DNA of 64,000 nt from Haemonchus contortus (taxonomy: Eukaryota > Nematoda > Chromadorea > Rhabditida > Trichostrongylidae), in contig LS997565.1 of the NCBI GenBank assembly GCA_000469685.2, forward strand, positions 3,002,005 through 3,066,004, read 5' to 3'. Both the position numbers and the translations under genes were made by a program. The stretch's first letter is position 1. The number at the start of each line of letters is the position of its first letter. Positions 13,084-28,500 of the stretch are shown here, piece after piece. The notes below the pieces were generated by a model. It was not told where the DNA came from and searched no databases. It saw nothing but the letters and a program-made list of their open reading frames with translations.

Positions 13084-13350
13084 GGGTGTGGTACAGTAGG
13101 AACGAAAGTGTCGCGTCGCGGTGAAAGGGACGCCGCGCGCGACGGAATGTAGCAGAACGCAGCAACAATTAGGAAATTCAGGAACAAAAGAAGTAACAGT
13201 AGAACCATGCTATAAGTAATAATCGCATAGTCATCGAGCCGTACGAGCAAGGCCAGAACGGTTATAAAGGGGCAAATTGTCCGAGACAGCCGCGTGCGGC
13301 GGATCGATTACACAAAACCGTTCCTACTGCCCGTCTCCCATCCTAAGTGG
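13084..13350 (+). repeat. Repeat family 2 (SINE-like), copy 1
   Basis: 267 bp, aligned end to end with 39151-39420. Starts GGGTGTGGTACAGTAGGAAC, then a GC-rich hairpin (GTCGCGTCGCGG / CCGCGCGCGAC) and ends AAAACCGTTCCTACTGCCCG TCTCCC. The sequence ATCCTAAGTGG appears just before the start and at the end, as a possible duplication. Confidence 0.7.
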
Positions 13351-16089
13351 ATGACAACGCTGGAACCATCCCAAATCCGGGACTGATCAATGCCAAAGGA
13401 TTACACTTCCGTATTTTACAAACAACCGTGGCAATTTCTTTTCCTGGCCGATTTCTCTGGCAACAACCGCATATTCCTAATGCAAGGTTTCTTGCTGTTC
13501 ACAACTGAAGCGAACTTTGACTCGATCTTTTCGTTAACGAGCGAAAAATCTTGTCACAACAATGGAGAACAGTTCACGTGATTCCGATCCGAAGTGAAAG
13601 AAAAAGCAGTAAAAAATAACTAAAAACAAATGCCCGTAGCATTCACTTAGCACTAAATCTTTCTCCTTGACATTTTGAAGTTTTTAAAAAGGATAGTCTC
13701 ACCAGAAACTTTACAGTAGTTGTCAGCTGATGTTTTCCCTTCTCAACCCCATCCGCAGTGCGTTTTTTCAGAGGTGTCTCTCGAAAAAATCTTGGTTGAT
13801 ATTTGCAACACTGATTATTGCATCACCCTCTTCCACAGAGAATTGAAGGGCATTCAAAAGACCAAGTGACCAATGTCGCGACCACCTCCACCGTCAACAA
13901 AAAACGTTCTGGCAAAATTCAATTCCTCTGGTGTTGAAAAATAGTCGACCAAACTGGACGGCTAATCAATCAACTCTTGAACACCTACTGGCTGCAAAAA
14001 CCCGTAAAACCAGCCAAATTGGAACTCTACTGCCTCCAAAAATGAAGACAAGCGGGTTATCCTGCAATTCACCAACAATCGATCAATCGATCGATCAGTA
14101 CTGTCAGTTTATCCATTCACCACACGTCAGTTCTTTCATTTTTACCCTTTTTACGCCTTTCCTACTTGAAGCCATCGATCGTAAAACGAAACAGCTGTAG
14201 CAGACGGGGGAACGAATAATGAATGTGGACTGCCGGTACAGGAAAAGATGGAATGGGATGTAAGAATTCGTAAGGGATTATAAATCAAGTGAAGATGGTT
14301 CCGAGAAAAGATCGGAATAATAACGAATCTCGGGTAGGCAACGTTTTGGGTAGTACTTCACATATTTCAATATTCTATCTCCTTAATATGTATGTGCGTC
14401 CTCCCTACACAGGGATTAGCTTTCCGAGCTGTTTTTTAGTTCGCTTCAGTGTAGACCTCAAGGTGTTCCTTCAGAATTAATGAAAGAAGAACTCATCTGG
14501 AAATATCCGTAGTTTATTCCTTCAGCGAATCAAGTAGTTATGGAGTTCAGTTGAGCAACAGCAGAGGACTGCTCATTGGGTGGGTAATGGATTAGTTCAC
14601 TGAGAAATGTCAGGGGTTATTCGGGAAAGCAGCAAGTCTTACATCGGGATTTTGAGCGTGCCCGCACCGAAAAAAGGAAAGTCATGAAAATCATTTGGAC
14701 TCGTAATAGCGAACGACCATGGAGCCCATACAGAGGACATGCAGAAAAACTCCGAACTGCAAGTAAGCGCTTGTATCCACTGGTAGAGAACTGACAGGTA
14801 TTTTCTGAGGATAATATAGAACCGAGCTTATCCATTACTGGGACTACTTCACTCTGTCTGATCTCCCGCTCACATTCCGCAGGTCGTTGAGGTGGTTACG
14901 ATTACGATTACGAACAAAATCTGCTGTTCCCAACAAAAGATAAGTTTTTCCGTGCCGGATGTCAAGCATTGGGCTTAAAAGATCCAGATAAGAAAAATTT
15001 TACCTCCACAATAATCTTTCTCCATAGAAAAACCACTTCAATTGGATCTCCGTTGACCTTCAACCATTTCAATGGCAGTTTTTTGTTTCTACTCATTGAA
15101 TAATACGAGAGTAGGAGATGGGGATTACGAAAACCGAGAGCAGTAGGGTGATTAATAACCGCCATTTCGGAGCAGCCAAACATCGAAGCCAGTTCATGAG
15201 TAGTGGTGCTTGAATTTGAAAACAAAGCGGATGCATGAAATACTTCTTTGAAGGACTGAAGGACGTCTAGACCGACACGATCCTGGTAAGTACATCCTAG
15301 CGGAAGCGTGCGCTTGACGGAAGCTCCGAATTTCTAGAGTGATGAGCGCCCAGCCAGCTAATTGGCCAACTAATTAAATTTTGTTCCCCATCATTATTTC
15401 ATATACAAACACATAGAATGCATACAAATGAAACCACATATTAATAATGAAATTACTCGCCAGTAGACTGAAAAACTCTCAGGAGCATCTCTAGCGCTGA
15501 GAAAATCGGATTATGGAAGGAAGACAGAAAAAACTGAGATAAAGCATGAGAAAATGCTTCAAGAGAAGGGATTTTCCATTAGGAAGTTTTCTAAATTGGG
15601 GTGAATCAGTTAAGGCAACGGTATTGTATGGTATTGACAAAATCGAGAATGAACGACTGTATCCCGTTTTTACTATATGGAATCTGAGCAGTACCACCTA
15701 ATTTGGCATGATTTCTTCAAAGTGCCCATCTGATATGAATAACAAATTCCAATCTGTCTCAAGAACAGTGCTTTTAAATAGCAATAGCCAAAACTATGAA
15801 AGCGATACCATCAGTGAATAGGACGGTCCCTCCACAGATCCTTATTGATGACATCTCGTATTAGTAGGACAAGAAACGCCCCAGGCTAATCCTCAATTTA
15901 TCCCAACCGCGAATTCCATTGCTTTTGTTAGACCGTAAGGATGCATTTAGCTTTCTGAGACCTACCGTACTTGTACTCACTAAGGTGACCAGATGTTCTA
16001 GTAATTCACATTCTCACAAAGTACGGTAGGTGAAGAAATCCTTATATCGATGGAGGCTAGATGCATGGTCTATGCTTTTCTCAATACTA
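13351..16089. other. Gene-free stretch
   Basis: A possible mariner helix-turn-helix remnant at 14962-15225 and a short GATCAATCGATCGATC run near 14080. Nothing else recognised. Confidence 0.55.
14962..15225 (-). pseudogene. Possible mariner transposase remnant (helix-turn-helix part)
   Basis: An 87-codon open stretch includes STTTHELASMFGCSEMAVIN and HPTALGF, which resembles the second helix-turn-helix of mariner transposases (pattern TTRELA..FGCS...I.RHL..LG). No catalytic block or inverted ends were found nearby. The match is short and may be chance. Confidence 0.3.
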
Positions 16090-16100
16090 GTCTAGGATAT

Positions 16101-16401
16101 GGGCGCAGGTACTATAGTGGCAAGTGGCGCACTTCACCTAAGAATGGTCACGGGTTCGAACCCCGGATCGATGCCCGCCTGGGCCAACCAACCTTTCATC
16201 CCTTCGGAATCGGCGAATTGGTACAGATTCGTCTGGGAGGATAAAAGCACTAACTTATACATCGGCTGGCCTTCGCAGGTCGTTGTATAGGCCACACACG
16301 CACTCATTACGCCACTACGATTCTAAATGGAAGTCGAGTGCGGAGACGCATCCCTCAACGGGATTGATTAACGCCAAAAAAACTTTATCCTTTATCCTTT
16401 T
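16101..16401 (+). repeat. tRNA-derived SINE, copy B (full length)
   Basis: Best-preserved pol III promoter: ACTATAGTGGCAAGTGG (box A) and GGTTCGAACCC (box B). The tail is CTTTATCCTTTATCC. Flanked by GTCTAGGATAT (16090-16100) and GTCTGGGATAT (16402-16412), an 11-bp target duplication with one mismatch. Confidence 0.9.
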
Positions 16402-16412
16402 GTCTGGGATAT

Positions 16413-19400
16413 ATTGCAACAGTAAATGTCTCAAGACGATCTCAGATAGGTGAAGAGGGACATCAAGAAAAGCGTTGCAGCGTGGCATTTCCTGGATACG
16501 GAGGGCCTGCTGTTATATCCCTACCGAGTACACCGAGAATGTAAAGTACCAGAATAATAAATCGCTTCGATCAAGCCAAATATGTTTTAAAAAGCTATAT
16601 GCACCCACACCGCTCACAAAAAAGTAGATGTTATGGATGGGTACACTAGAGATCACTGAAGCCGTGCCTCTTCCTTCAAAGACGAGATATCATCATACAG
16701 GAACTCGTAGGCGGCCAACTGAAAGTCTTCTATGAGGCGACGTTGTTTTGCAGCGGATATGGAGGACAGAGACAGGGCAACTCGAGGACAAGAAGCGTAA
16801 TGGGAAAAAATGGTTGAAAAAAGTACGCTTTTGTTGAGCGTGAGAAAGGCCGTTTTTAGGCTTCGAGGAGTACGCAAATACAACTAAGGACCGCCTTCTG
16901 AAATCAACGAAAGAATAGAGCAATATCAATACAGAGGAGTGATAATATCGCGAACGACAGCGGTAAAGATGCCTGTGAAGGACATTGACGAAGCCTGCAA
17001 AGTTCCACGAACACTATGCCGGTCCTTGGACAAAACTAGAAAAAACAGCTTTATTCACCTGAAATGAGAACGCCCGCATGACTCTGAAGCAGTCTGCAAC
17101 CGACCTTAGTAGGATTGAGAAAGCCTGAAACGTTATACGGCCCGAGTTGAACAAGAGGAACGAAAACGGTACTCGCCGGGGTCCAAACTCGCACCGAAAA
17201 AGTCGCTAGCTCGTCCAGTAACCAAACTTAGGGGCATAGGGGAAGCGACCATGAGAATACCCAAAGAGGAGTTGGAAGGATATGTTCATGGGAATATCCG
17301 CCACTACAAGATCACAACGGAAGCTGCTGCATAGAGGAAAATGGCGACACATAACAAGATCAGTAGACCCTATTATTCGTCCGTCTAGTCGGTCCGACGG
17401 CGAAACAACGCTAGGGGTAAGAAGAAGACGTCCGGAAATGAAGCAGCGAGGAAGGGCACCTCATTTCACAGCGTGCCTCTTCAGTGGTAGTATCCGGTCT
17501 TTGAACGCTTAGACGTCTGACGGCAGGATATGACGGTGGAACGGACCCGCAGGGCATGAATTGCTTCAGTTTCACTTGATAATGCCAGGAATCCCTAGAA
17601 AAACGAATATGCCACGTTCCCAACACGTCAGAGAACATCTCCAATGAATTAAACGGGAAGAGAAATATGTCGGAACGAAAAACGTTGAAAACCGTGCCCT
17701 AGTCATCTCAGCATTCCCTTTCCAGCCGATTGAGACTCTTTTTGGAGGTTTAAGGAGGGGTTTTCGGAAGGGGATAAGCCGTTAATTGTACGATTACACA
17801 AAAAAAAACATCCACTACAATCACGCACTGCATCAGAAACTTTTGATAACCGTGACTTCCCAGTTCAGAACAGAACTGAGCAAAAAGAATGCCTGAGCCA
17901 ATAGGTTTGGGCGATCTGTGGCTAGGGCATTTTCAATTCATCGGCAGTCTCTTCTTAGTTTAGCGACCCAGAGAAGTCGTAAAGCTAACAACGAATCGTT
18001 GAAAAACTGAATATACCCTACGTACAGCTGCTCTGACGAGCACAGAAATTTAATTGGGACAACAATTATTGTGGTATAGACACGAGCGATATTAGAGATG
18101 TGTGTGTGCGTGTGTCTGGGCAGTTGCTAATTGGGAAGAGCCCGTGGAATGCAATATTGCCTCTAAGCCGATGTGAACGCCTGAACCGCCTTACTAGGCA
18201 GATTTGAGGACTAATTGCCTCAATACACATTCGACGACGATACCCTGAGTGTACTGCGTAAAGCCGAACCTCAAGAAATAGCAGTGATGGTTGGGATCCA
18301 CACCATTAATCAAAAATGTCATCCGCCTACAAAAAAAAAGCATGGAGAAAGAACTGTACCGTTCTAATTCAAGGAAAAAAGGCTCAGCTTATCTTCGATC
18401 AAATAGTTCAAGTATAATAAAAATAAGTAGCAGGTCTTGATTCTATAAATTACAACTGTATTTACCGCTTACAGCCAAATTAACTTAGTTAGATTTTCTC
18501 CATAGACAAGTAAGCAGCGGGTACGAGCAATTACTTGCTGTCTTCGATCCAACAAGGAAACTACATACAACACAAGTGAGCGTTGTTCACTTGCATTTGA
18601 CTTTATCACTTTTGACTCAGGTTACGTTTGCGGCTATACAGATGGTCCTTGAATCTGAGGCTTGACTGTGGCTGAGAAAGGTCCAACAGTTGAGATAGTT
18701 TTTTACGGCTGCCTTTAGTAAGTCACCAGCTGGCTGATTTTAAATTACCGTCAATGGAGGAGATTGAAAATTGCTTCTTTCAAAAAGGTCGGAGTTAGTA
18801 ACCATGCACGAGAAATCGCTTCAACTTCTGTTAAAGTGCAGAAAGTGAGCTAAAAAATAGGACTGGTTCTGATAAAAAAGAATGGCCGCAAATGGCGAAT
18901 AAAGGGCAGTCTATTTTGTGATTGCAATACTTGGCTTTCCCCTATTCCTCTCAAACAAAGTTTGGACATTCGCTTCGTCTCTTAGATATAAATGCGGGAC
19001 GTGTGCCAAAGAACGTTTTACAGAAGTTACTTCACTAATCTTGGCCATGAGGACTGATAGTGACGGGGCAAAAAAAAGGGTGATTGCAATATAATTACAC
19101 CTCACCTGCACATGTCCTCATCAATCCATCAAACTTTTTCGACAAAACTGCTCGGACCGTATGAATATCGCTTATGGTTCTTCATTTTCCTCGAAGCTGC
19201 AATTATTAACATTGTCATTACGGAATATTCCGCTCCTATGATCCGAAGACGCTTCGAAGAAGACGAGGGGATCTCTAGCAAAGCAGTCGCCCTTATAACC
19301 AAAAAAACACACTACTTGAAAAACATTGTCAAAGGACTGCCCACTGAACAGGCAAACATTGAAGATATTATATTATATTCATTTATTATCATTATCAATA

Positions 19401-21638
19401 TATTCCCAATTAAAGTTCCTTCTATCACAAAAGGGGAACTAAATAGATAATGGGACTAAGCTTAGGATTAGAGGTTCATTTTCTGAGAATCAGAGAAAAT
19501 ATATAGTAAGATACTCACCATCAGAGCCACAGATCGTGTTCGACAACCGTGTGGATGGAAGGTTTATTGCGAGTGACGGTGCCGCCACACAAATCAGCCT
19601 GGTGCTTCCTTTAAAACTTTTAGTTTTCTACTTGTTAACTAATAAGTATTAAGTAGTTAATCCCCACTTTTTTTTAGCGTGATTCATGTGATATTAAGCT
19701 AGCTCTATTAGGCTGCCTCACAATATTCTTCACTTTCGGTGAATTAGAGTGATGAAATGATGTTCCATTTGCTCTAATGAACTTGACACCTACACCTCAA
19801 GAGGCGAAAGTCGTCTGACCTCATCCTTACAATACCATGGCCCTTGCTGGTGAGCTTCAAGAGACAGAAATACATACCATGAGTCCCATCATAGGAGGGT
19901 TTACAGCGAGCAGCCATGTATAATTAGTGAAACTAGACAGTCCCCTCATGATTTCCGAGTGATGAGCACCCGTTGGATTCTCAGTCAAAAATAGGTGGCT
20001 TTTCGAGGACAACTTTCCTCAATGAGATGACCTACGATAGCCAACCAATTTCATGTCGGTGCTGCTCTCTCAAGCAAGCTGAATATTAATAAACCAGACC
20101 TGGGGGGATAGAAGGCTTGACTCAGAAAGACTCAATGTTCGACAATTAAGTCAAGCGAGTAATATATATTGGGCAACGTTCACAATTTGCTACTACCGTA
20201 ATTCGTCCAACAAATTCCATATCATTCTAACGCTTAGGAGACAACGGCTCGCAAAATTACCGTGCAAAGGACACATGGAAGCCCCTTCAAACATGATCAC
20301 ATATGTATGACAATTTTCTACTGTAATCTGATTGAAATAATACCCACCAAGGCTGTGGAATATCAATCACGCCAGCATTCCAATGCTACCATGCCTAATG
20401 CTCATCTTTCAACCACGACTACCCTTCCATCTTGGACTCGAAAACAAAAACGCAAACCAGGCTTAACAAGCGTGCCATAGCTGTCATCAGTAGAATGGGG
20501 CCCATTGCCTTCGTCAAAGCTTTCTAATGGGACTAATCATAAGAAAATGTCAATTAAAGCTGTAATTGTTTTGCGTTTATCCATCCAGACTGATTGGATA
20601 AACGACTCTCATGCTTATCCACCCATATAGTTCGATTTTGAAAATGATCCATGCTTGAATATAGAGCGGAAATCACCAACGACATTTCAGTTTAGAAAAG
20701 TAAACCATAGATCATAGATAACCCCGAAACCATAGATAAAAATTTTCAAAAATAACTACTCTGACTCGTTCAAACTGAAAAAAAAATAAAGCTTACCCAT
20801 GGCAGGATGATCCCATGGTGGGTATTTCCCAAAAACTAGCGACCAAATCATTGTCTCGCTTGTCTACGCCTAAGCATAATTTATCAGAACTAATAGAGCC
20901 TCGAATGCACAGGATACATTAAGAGCACTGTAAATCGTTAACCGATACATGGCGAGGTTCAGCACATTTCTCGTTGGCGTAGCAGCCAGGTGGTATGGCC
21001 GCTAACCATTGAGAAAGGTTCTGGACGATGGTTCACTCCACTTTTATCATTTTCAAATGGGAACCTTTGCGGCACAGAATCAAGAAGATCCATTTCCTTA
21101 CCGATGGATCGCCACCATTTCGCCGAAATTCTTACTTAATCGTAAACACAACAGTTTATCCCGAGTAGAACGACAAACACAAACTACATTTTTGATTACC
21201 AGCTTTGGAAGTCTTTGAAAACAGGCGACCACGAAAAATTCGTCTGTATCTCTTGTGAAAGAGTCTGTAACGCTATACTAAGCACTGGAAGACGAAACGA
21301 AAATAGAGTACCATACAAGTAGTAGAACCATTCTATTATTATAGACCACTTCGGCGACAGAACGACAAGGAAACATATCGAACCAGAATAAAATCATGAC
21401 AAATAACGCACACAAATATGGCGAACGAAAAATATTATAGGACAGTCTTTACAATTCTTTCTCATATTCAAGTGCTATCGCCATCAGCAAGGATGAGTAT
21501 TCGTTCTAGGAAAAAGGAGGACTTCAACAAGATGAGGCGAGACTGAGCTGCCAAACAGCTTATCAAAAAGCAATGGGAGGAAATACCAAGGAAGTGGGGA
21601 GATAAAATGATAGAGAAAACGCATATGTTGAACTTCTT
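16413..21638. other. Gene-free stretch downstream of MetAP2
   Basis: The part 16920-17700 is richer in GC than its surroundings but has no recognisable product. A TG-rich microsatellite lies near 18095. One unassigned open frame lies at 19112-19450. Confidence 0.5.
19112..19450 (+). CDS. Unassigned open frame with one hydrophobic segment
   Basis: 112 codons. One predicted membrane segment (WFFIFLEAAIINIVI, about residues 23-37) followed by a charged tail (RRRFEEDEG, KKTHYLKNIVKG). The pattern of a last membrane helix plus basic tail is reminiscent of the C-terminus of a P-type ATPase, but no other ATPase motif is present upstream, and no clear acceptor precedes it. Could be a relic or chance. 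Confidence 0.15.
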   Translation: MSSSIHQTFSTKLLGPYEYRLWFFIFLEAAIINIVITEYSAPMIRRRFEEDEGISSKAVALITKKTHYLKNIVKGLPTEQANIEDIILYSFIIIINIFPIKVPSITKGELNR

Positions 21639-25262
<3,624 letters not shown>

Positions 25263-25270
25263 GGCTGAAA
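25263..25270 (-). promoter_or_regulatory. Splice acceptor 2 nt upstream of the MetAP2 start (probable spliced-leader site)
   Basis: On the minus strand the sequence reads CGTTTCAG followed by CC and the ATG. There is no coding exon in frame upstream, so the acceptor is best explained by trans-splicing of a spliced leader onto the MetAP2 message, as expected for the downstream gene of a nematode operon. A 5' UTR cis-intron is the alternative. Confidence 0.6.
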
Positions 25271-25395
25271 CGGTAGCTCAATTGTTGGAATAATCATTAC
25301 GATAAACAAGTTTCGCAACAACTTTCAATACTTCAGATACAAAGAAGTTTGAAACTTTGTTCAACAAACAAAATAAGAAGGTTACGATATAAAGC

Positions 25396-25401
25396 TTTAT
25401 T
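25396..25401 (-). terminator. Poly(A) signal AATAAA of the DDX20 homologue
   Basis: AATAAA on the minus strand, 176 nt downstream of the helicase stop codon and 134 nt upstream of the MetAP2 ATG. The position between two tandem genes supports 3' end formation coupled to trans-splicing. Confidence 0.55.
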
Positions 25402-25576
25402 TCAAACAATCTGTGTAAAAAGGACACAGGAAAAGCACCCGTGATTGTTACCGTAACATCTCCATCCGGATTATTAAACAACATAGAAATTAAAAACTGC
25501 AACATAAAAGTTATATAAAAACACTCTCTTCATCAAGGGAAAGTAGCGAGTGAAATTGTAGTCAAATCTGTAAATT

Positions 25577-28500
25577 TTAGTGATATCTTCTTCTGAGCAT
25601 CCATAAATATGAGGAAAAAACTATGTGGAAATCTACATTCTTTCTATATGCTTCAGCAAATTGCCTGAGTTGCTCCTCCTCTTCATCAAACGAGTCTTCA
25701 TCAGCCGAACCGGTTCCCCCTTCGGACAGTTCAACCTCAGATGCTGTTTCACCTGTGGCAGCACACTCTTGTTCGGAAGTCGAAATAGCGTCTTCTTCTT
25801 CCGACGACGACACTGTTGACGACGTCATGTCACCAACTAGATCATCTCTTACTATTCGCGTTTCCGTTTCCCTCTCTTCACAATTTACAGAACCTGGGCT
25901 GCTGGGACATTTTCCCTCGCCTTGATGTTTAACAGCAGTCATCTCCGCCTTGTTCTCTTGTTCATTTGTTTCATCATCCTTGTTCTCATGTCCATTTGAT
26001 CCATCCTCCGGCTTTTCCTCGAGTTCTGAGGCGAGCTGTCCATGCTGACTCCTTCCAAAGTTTGTCTCTATAGCGACCTCTTGCACAAGTCCTGCTCCTT
26101 TGCGTACATCATAATTGAACGTGTCGTCAAAGTTGCGTAACCATGAGGTATGGTAATTAACCTTAGCTTGCCAGACCTCGGTCGGATCACGGAGGGGAAC
26201 CTGAAATGAAGGGCATGAAGGAAGTCGAAATGTTTACAAAACGGCTAAAAAAAACACGAAACAAATAATTGTCAAATGTAAACACTATGATTTTTGGCTA
26301 CCTCCACATCCCAACACGCTCATGGCTTTATCATCAAAAAGATTTAATTAAGATACAGTTAAGATTATTCATATTTAACACCGGAACCTCATCGCTATAG
26401 ATGAAGTACGCTGCATCGAATGGTTGATGTTTTAGACAGAAATACAGTGGCAAGATAAAAAGTGAGAAATAGAAAGTATGGTAGTCAAACAAACGCCAAA
26501 TTATTATGCAATGTATAAAATGAATATATAAGTGCACTTTATGGAGATTCAAAATGTTAGAGAAAAATTTTGAAAACCATGTATTTTTTTCAAAAAGTAA
26601 CAACTTACCACGGCCCCGATATTGCTCCAACTGCTACGCTTTTCCTCCTTGAATTTCTTGAAATCTTCTTCCACTCGGGAACAAAACATCTCAAACGAAG
26701 ATTCCAAAACAGGTGTTCGGCACGGTGTTCGAGCTGAAGCCAGGAGCTTCGGCCTTTCCATTTGCGCTCTCTGCCGTTCTTTCATGACCTTAACATGAAG
26801 AGATGAAAAAACTTAAGCTCCGAATAATCCTGGAGGCAAAATTATTGGGAAGTTTTTCAGCTCACTTCTGCGCGCTGCTTCTTTTCTATCTGGCGCTGTC
26901 TACGTAGCTGTTCTTCAAACGAACAACGCAGGTACTGGTTCAGCTGGAACGGTTCTTGTGTGGTGTCCCATCGAGCTTTCACGTATGGAATCCAGGACTA
27001 CAACATGTACCGAATTTTCAAAGAAAACGAACTGCAGGGGAACAGCAAACAACCTTTTTAGGAACGCTGTTTTGGATGGCTATTAGGTCTTTCCGAGAAT
27101 ACCTCTTTACATCATTTTCCGAGACAGCAGTTCGTTCCTTTTTGGCGACCACCGAAGCTTGAGGGCTAAATTTCACTTTGCGAGAATTGTAACACAAAAG
27201 GTATTAGTTCTAGCGATACCTGGCTGATTCATTTGCTACCGCACTTTCACGATCACTACTCTCACATTCCTTCTCGATAGCCAAAAATGGCTCACCAGAC
27301 ATGTCAAACCTAAACTCCATTTTGCTAATTTTCCGCAAAAGTATTCAAAATTAAGGCTTAATCAGAAGACGCGAAGTGTCTTCTGATTAAGCCCTAATTT
27401 TGTCTATGAAAGTCTTGTCTTGTCTTTGTCTATGAAGTGTCTATGAAAGCAGCCAATCTGCCCGAAGTGAACTTCGGGCAGATTGGCTGCTTTCATAGTC
27501 CGCCGGCCGGCCCGCGAGCGAGCGAGCGCGAGTATGAAAGCAGCCATTGGCTTTGGCTCCGAAGCCTTCAATGCAAACCATTTTCAGTTCAGTCTGCGGC
27601 CAGCGAATTCTTTATATACACCGTGCACCTAAGCAGAAATGCTTACCTTGACAGAGCATATTTCTTCCATATGTCCTTCGATACTGAGTCTCTGATCGAA
27701 ATCAGCTCCCCACGCATGTAAAATTTTCGCTTAGCTTTTTGACGAAGTGGAACAAATCTGAAGCAGAATCAGTTTTGGAGACCATGGAATATCATCGAAA
27801 GAACATACTTATATTTCTTTGGTTGTTCATTGGGCACTGAAGACGAGGAAAGCACGGTCTCGTTAACGCCGGCGTTTTTCGATTTCAAGATCTTTGCACT
27901 CAATTCAGCAACTTCTTTAATGAAACAATTACTATTGCTATTATCGGGCAGATTCTTGTAGATCTGAAACTAGTCATTTGACGGATCAAAGTCGCTGTGC
28001 GATTATGAAAAGACAACAACTCACTCCTAAGCGCTTCAGCTTCGATTGCATGTCTTTACTCAAGGGCAGCGCATTTTTCGATAAATCCAGGAATGTCTGC
28101 CTATCATAGGATCCACTGAAATGGCAGCAGGATTGATATCAATATTTTATATCAAAGATATAAGGGAGCTCTGTAAAAAAAGTATCCTACGAATCTCTGA
28201 TCTATGGGCATACCTGTCTGATAAAGTATTAACGGTTGTTCCATCACCGTGTGGAGCTGAAGAGAACTGCAAAACAGGAGGCGAAGCAGACTTGCTCATG
28301 CCATTTTGCAAACCGTGCTCTCTAGCAGATCCCTGAAATGCAGTGTCCGGCGTTAAATAGGAAATAGACGGAAAAACCACAAAGCAAATCCTTATATGGC
28401 AGACGTGACAGAGTCAACCAAGAAGTGCACAGTTTTCGGTAAATGTGGCGAGATCAGGTCACATATCAAAGGACCGTTTCGCCATTAATGTCCGCTTAGG

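Noticed and set aside
25577..27324. A separate gene starting at the ATG ([12 protein letters not shown]) at 27319
   Set aside because: The exon is in phase with the preceding helicase exons through a CAAAATGG acceptor, and the resulting total of about 950 aa fits MEL-46 length as I recall it. No promoter or spliced-leader site is distinct from a normal acceptor, though a split gene is not fully excluded.
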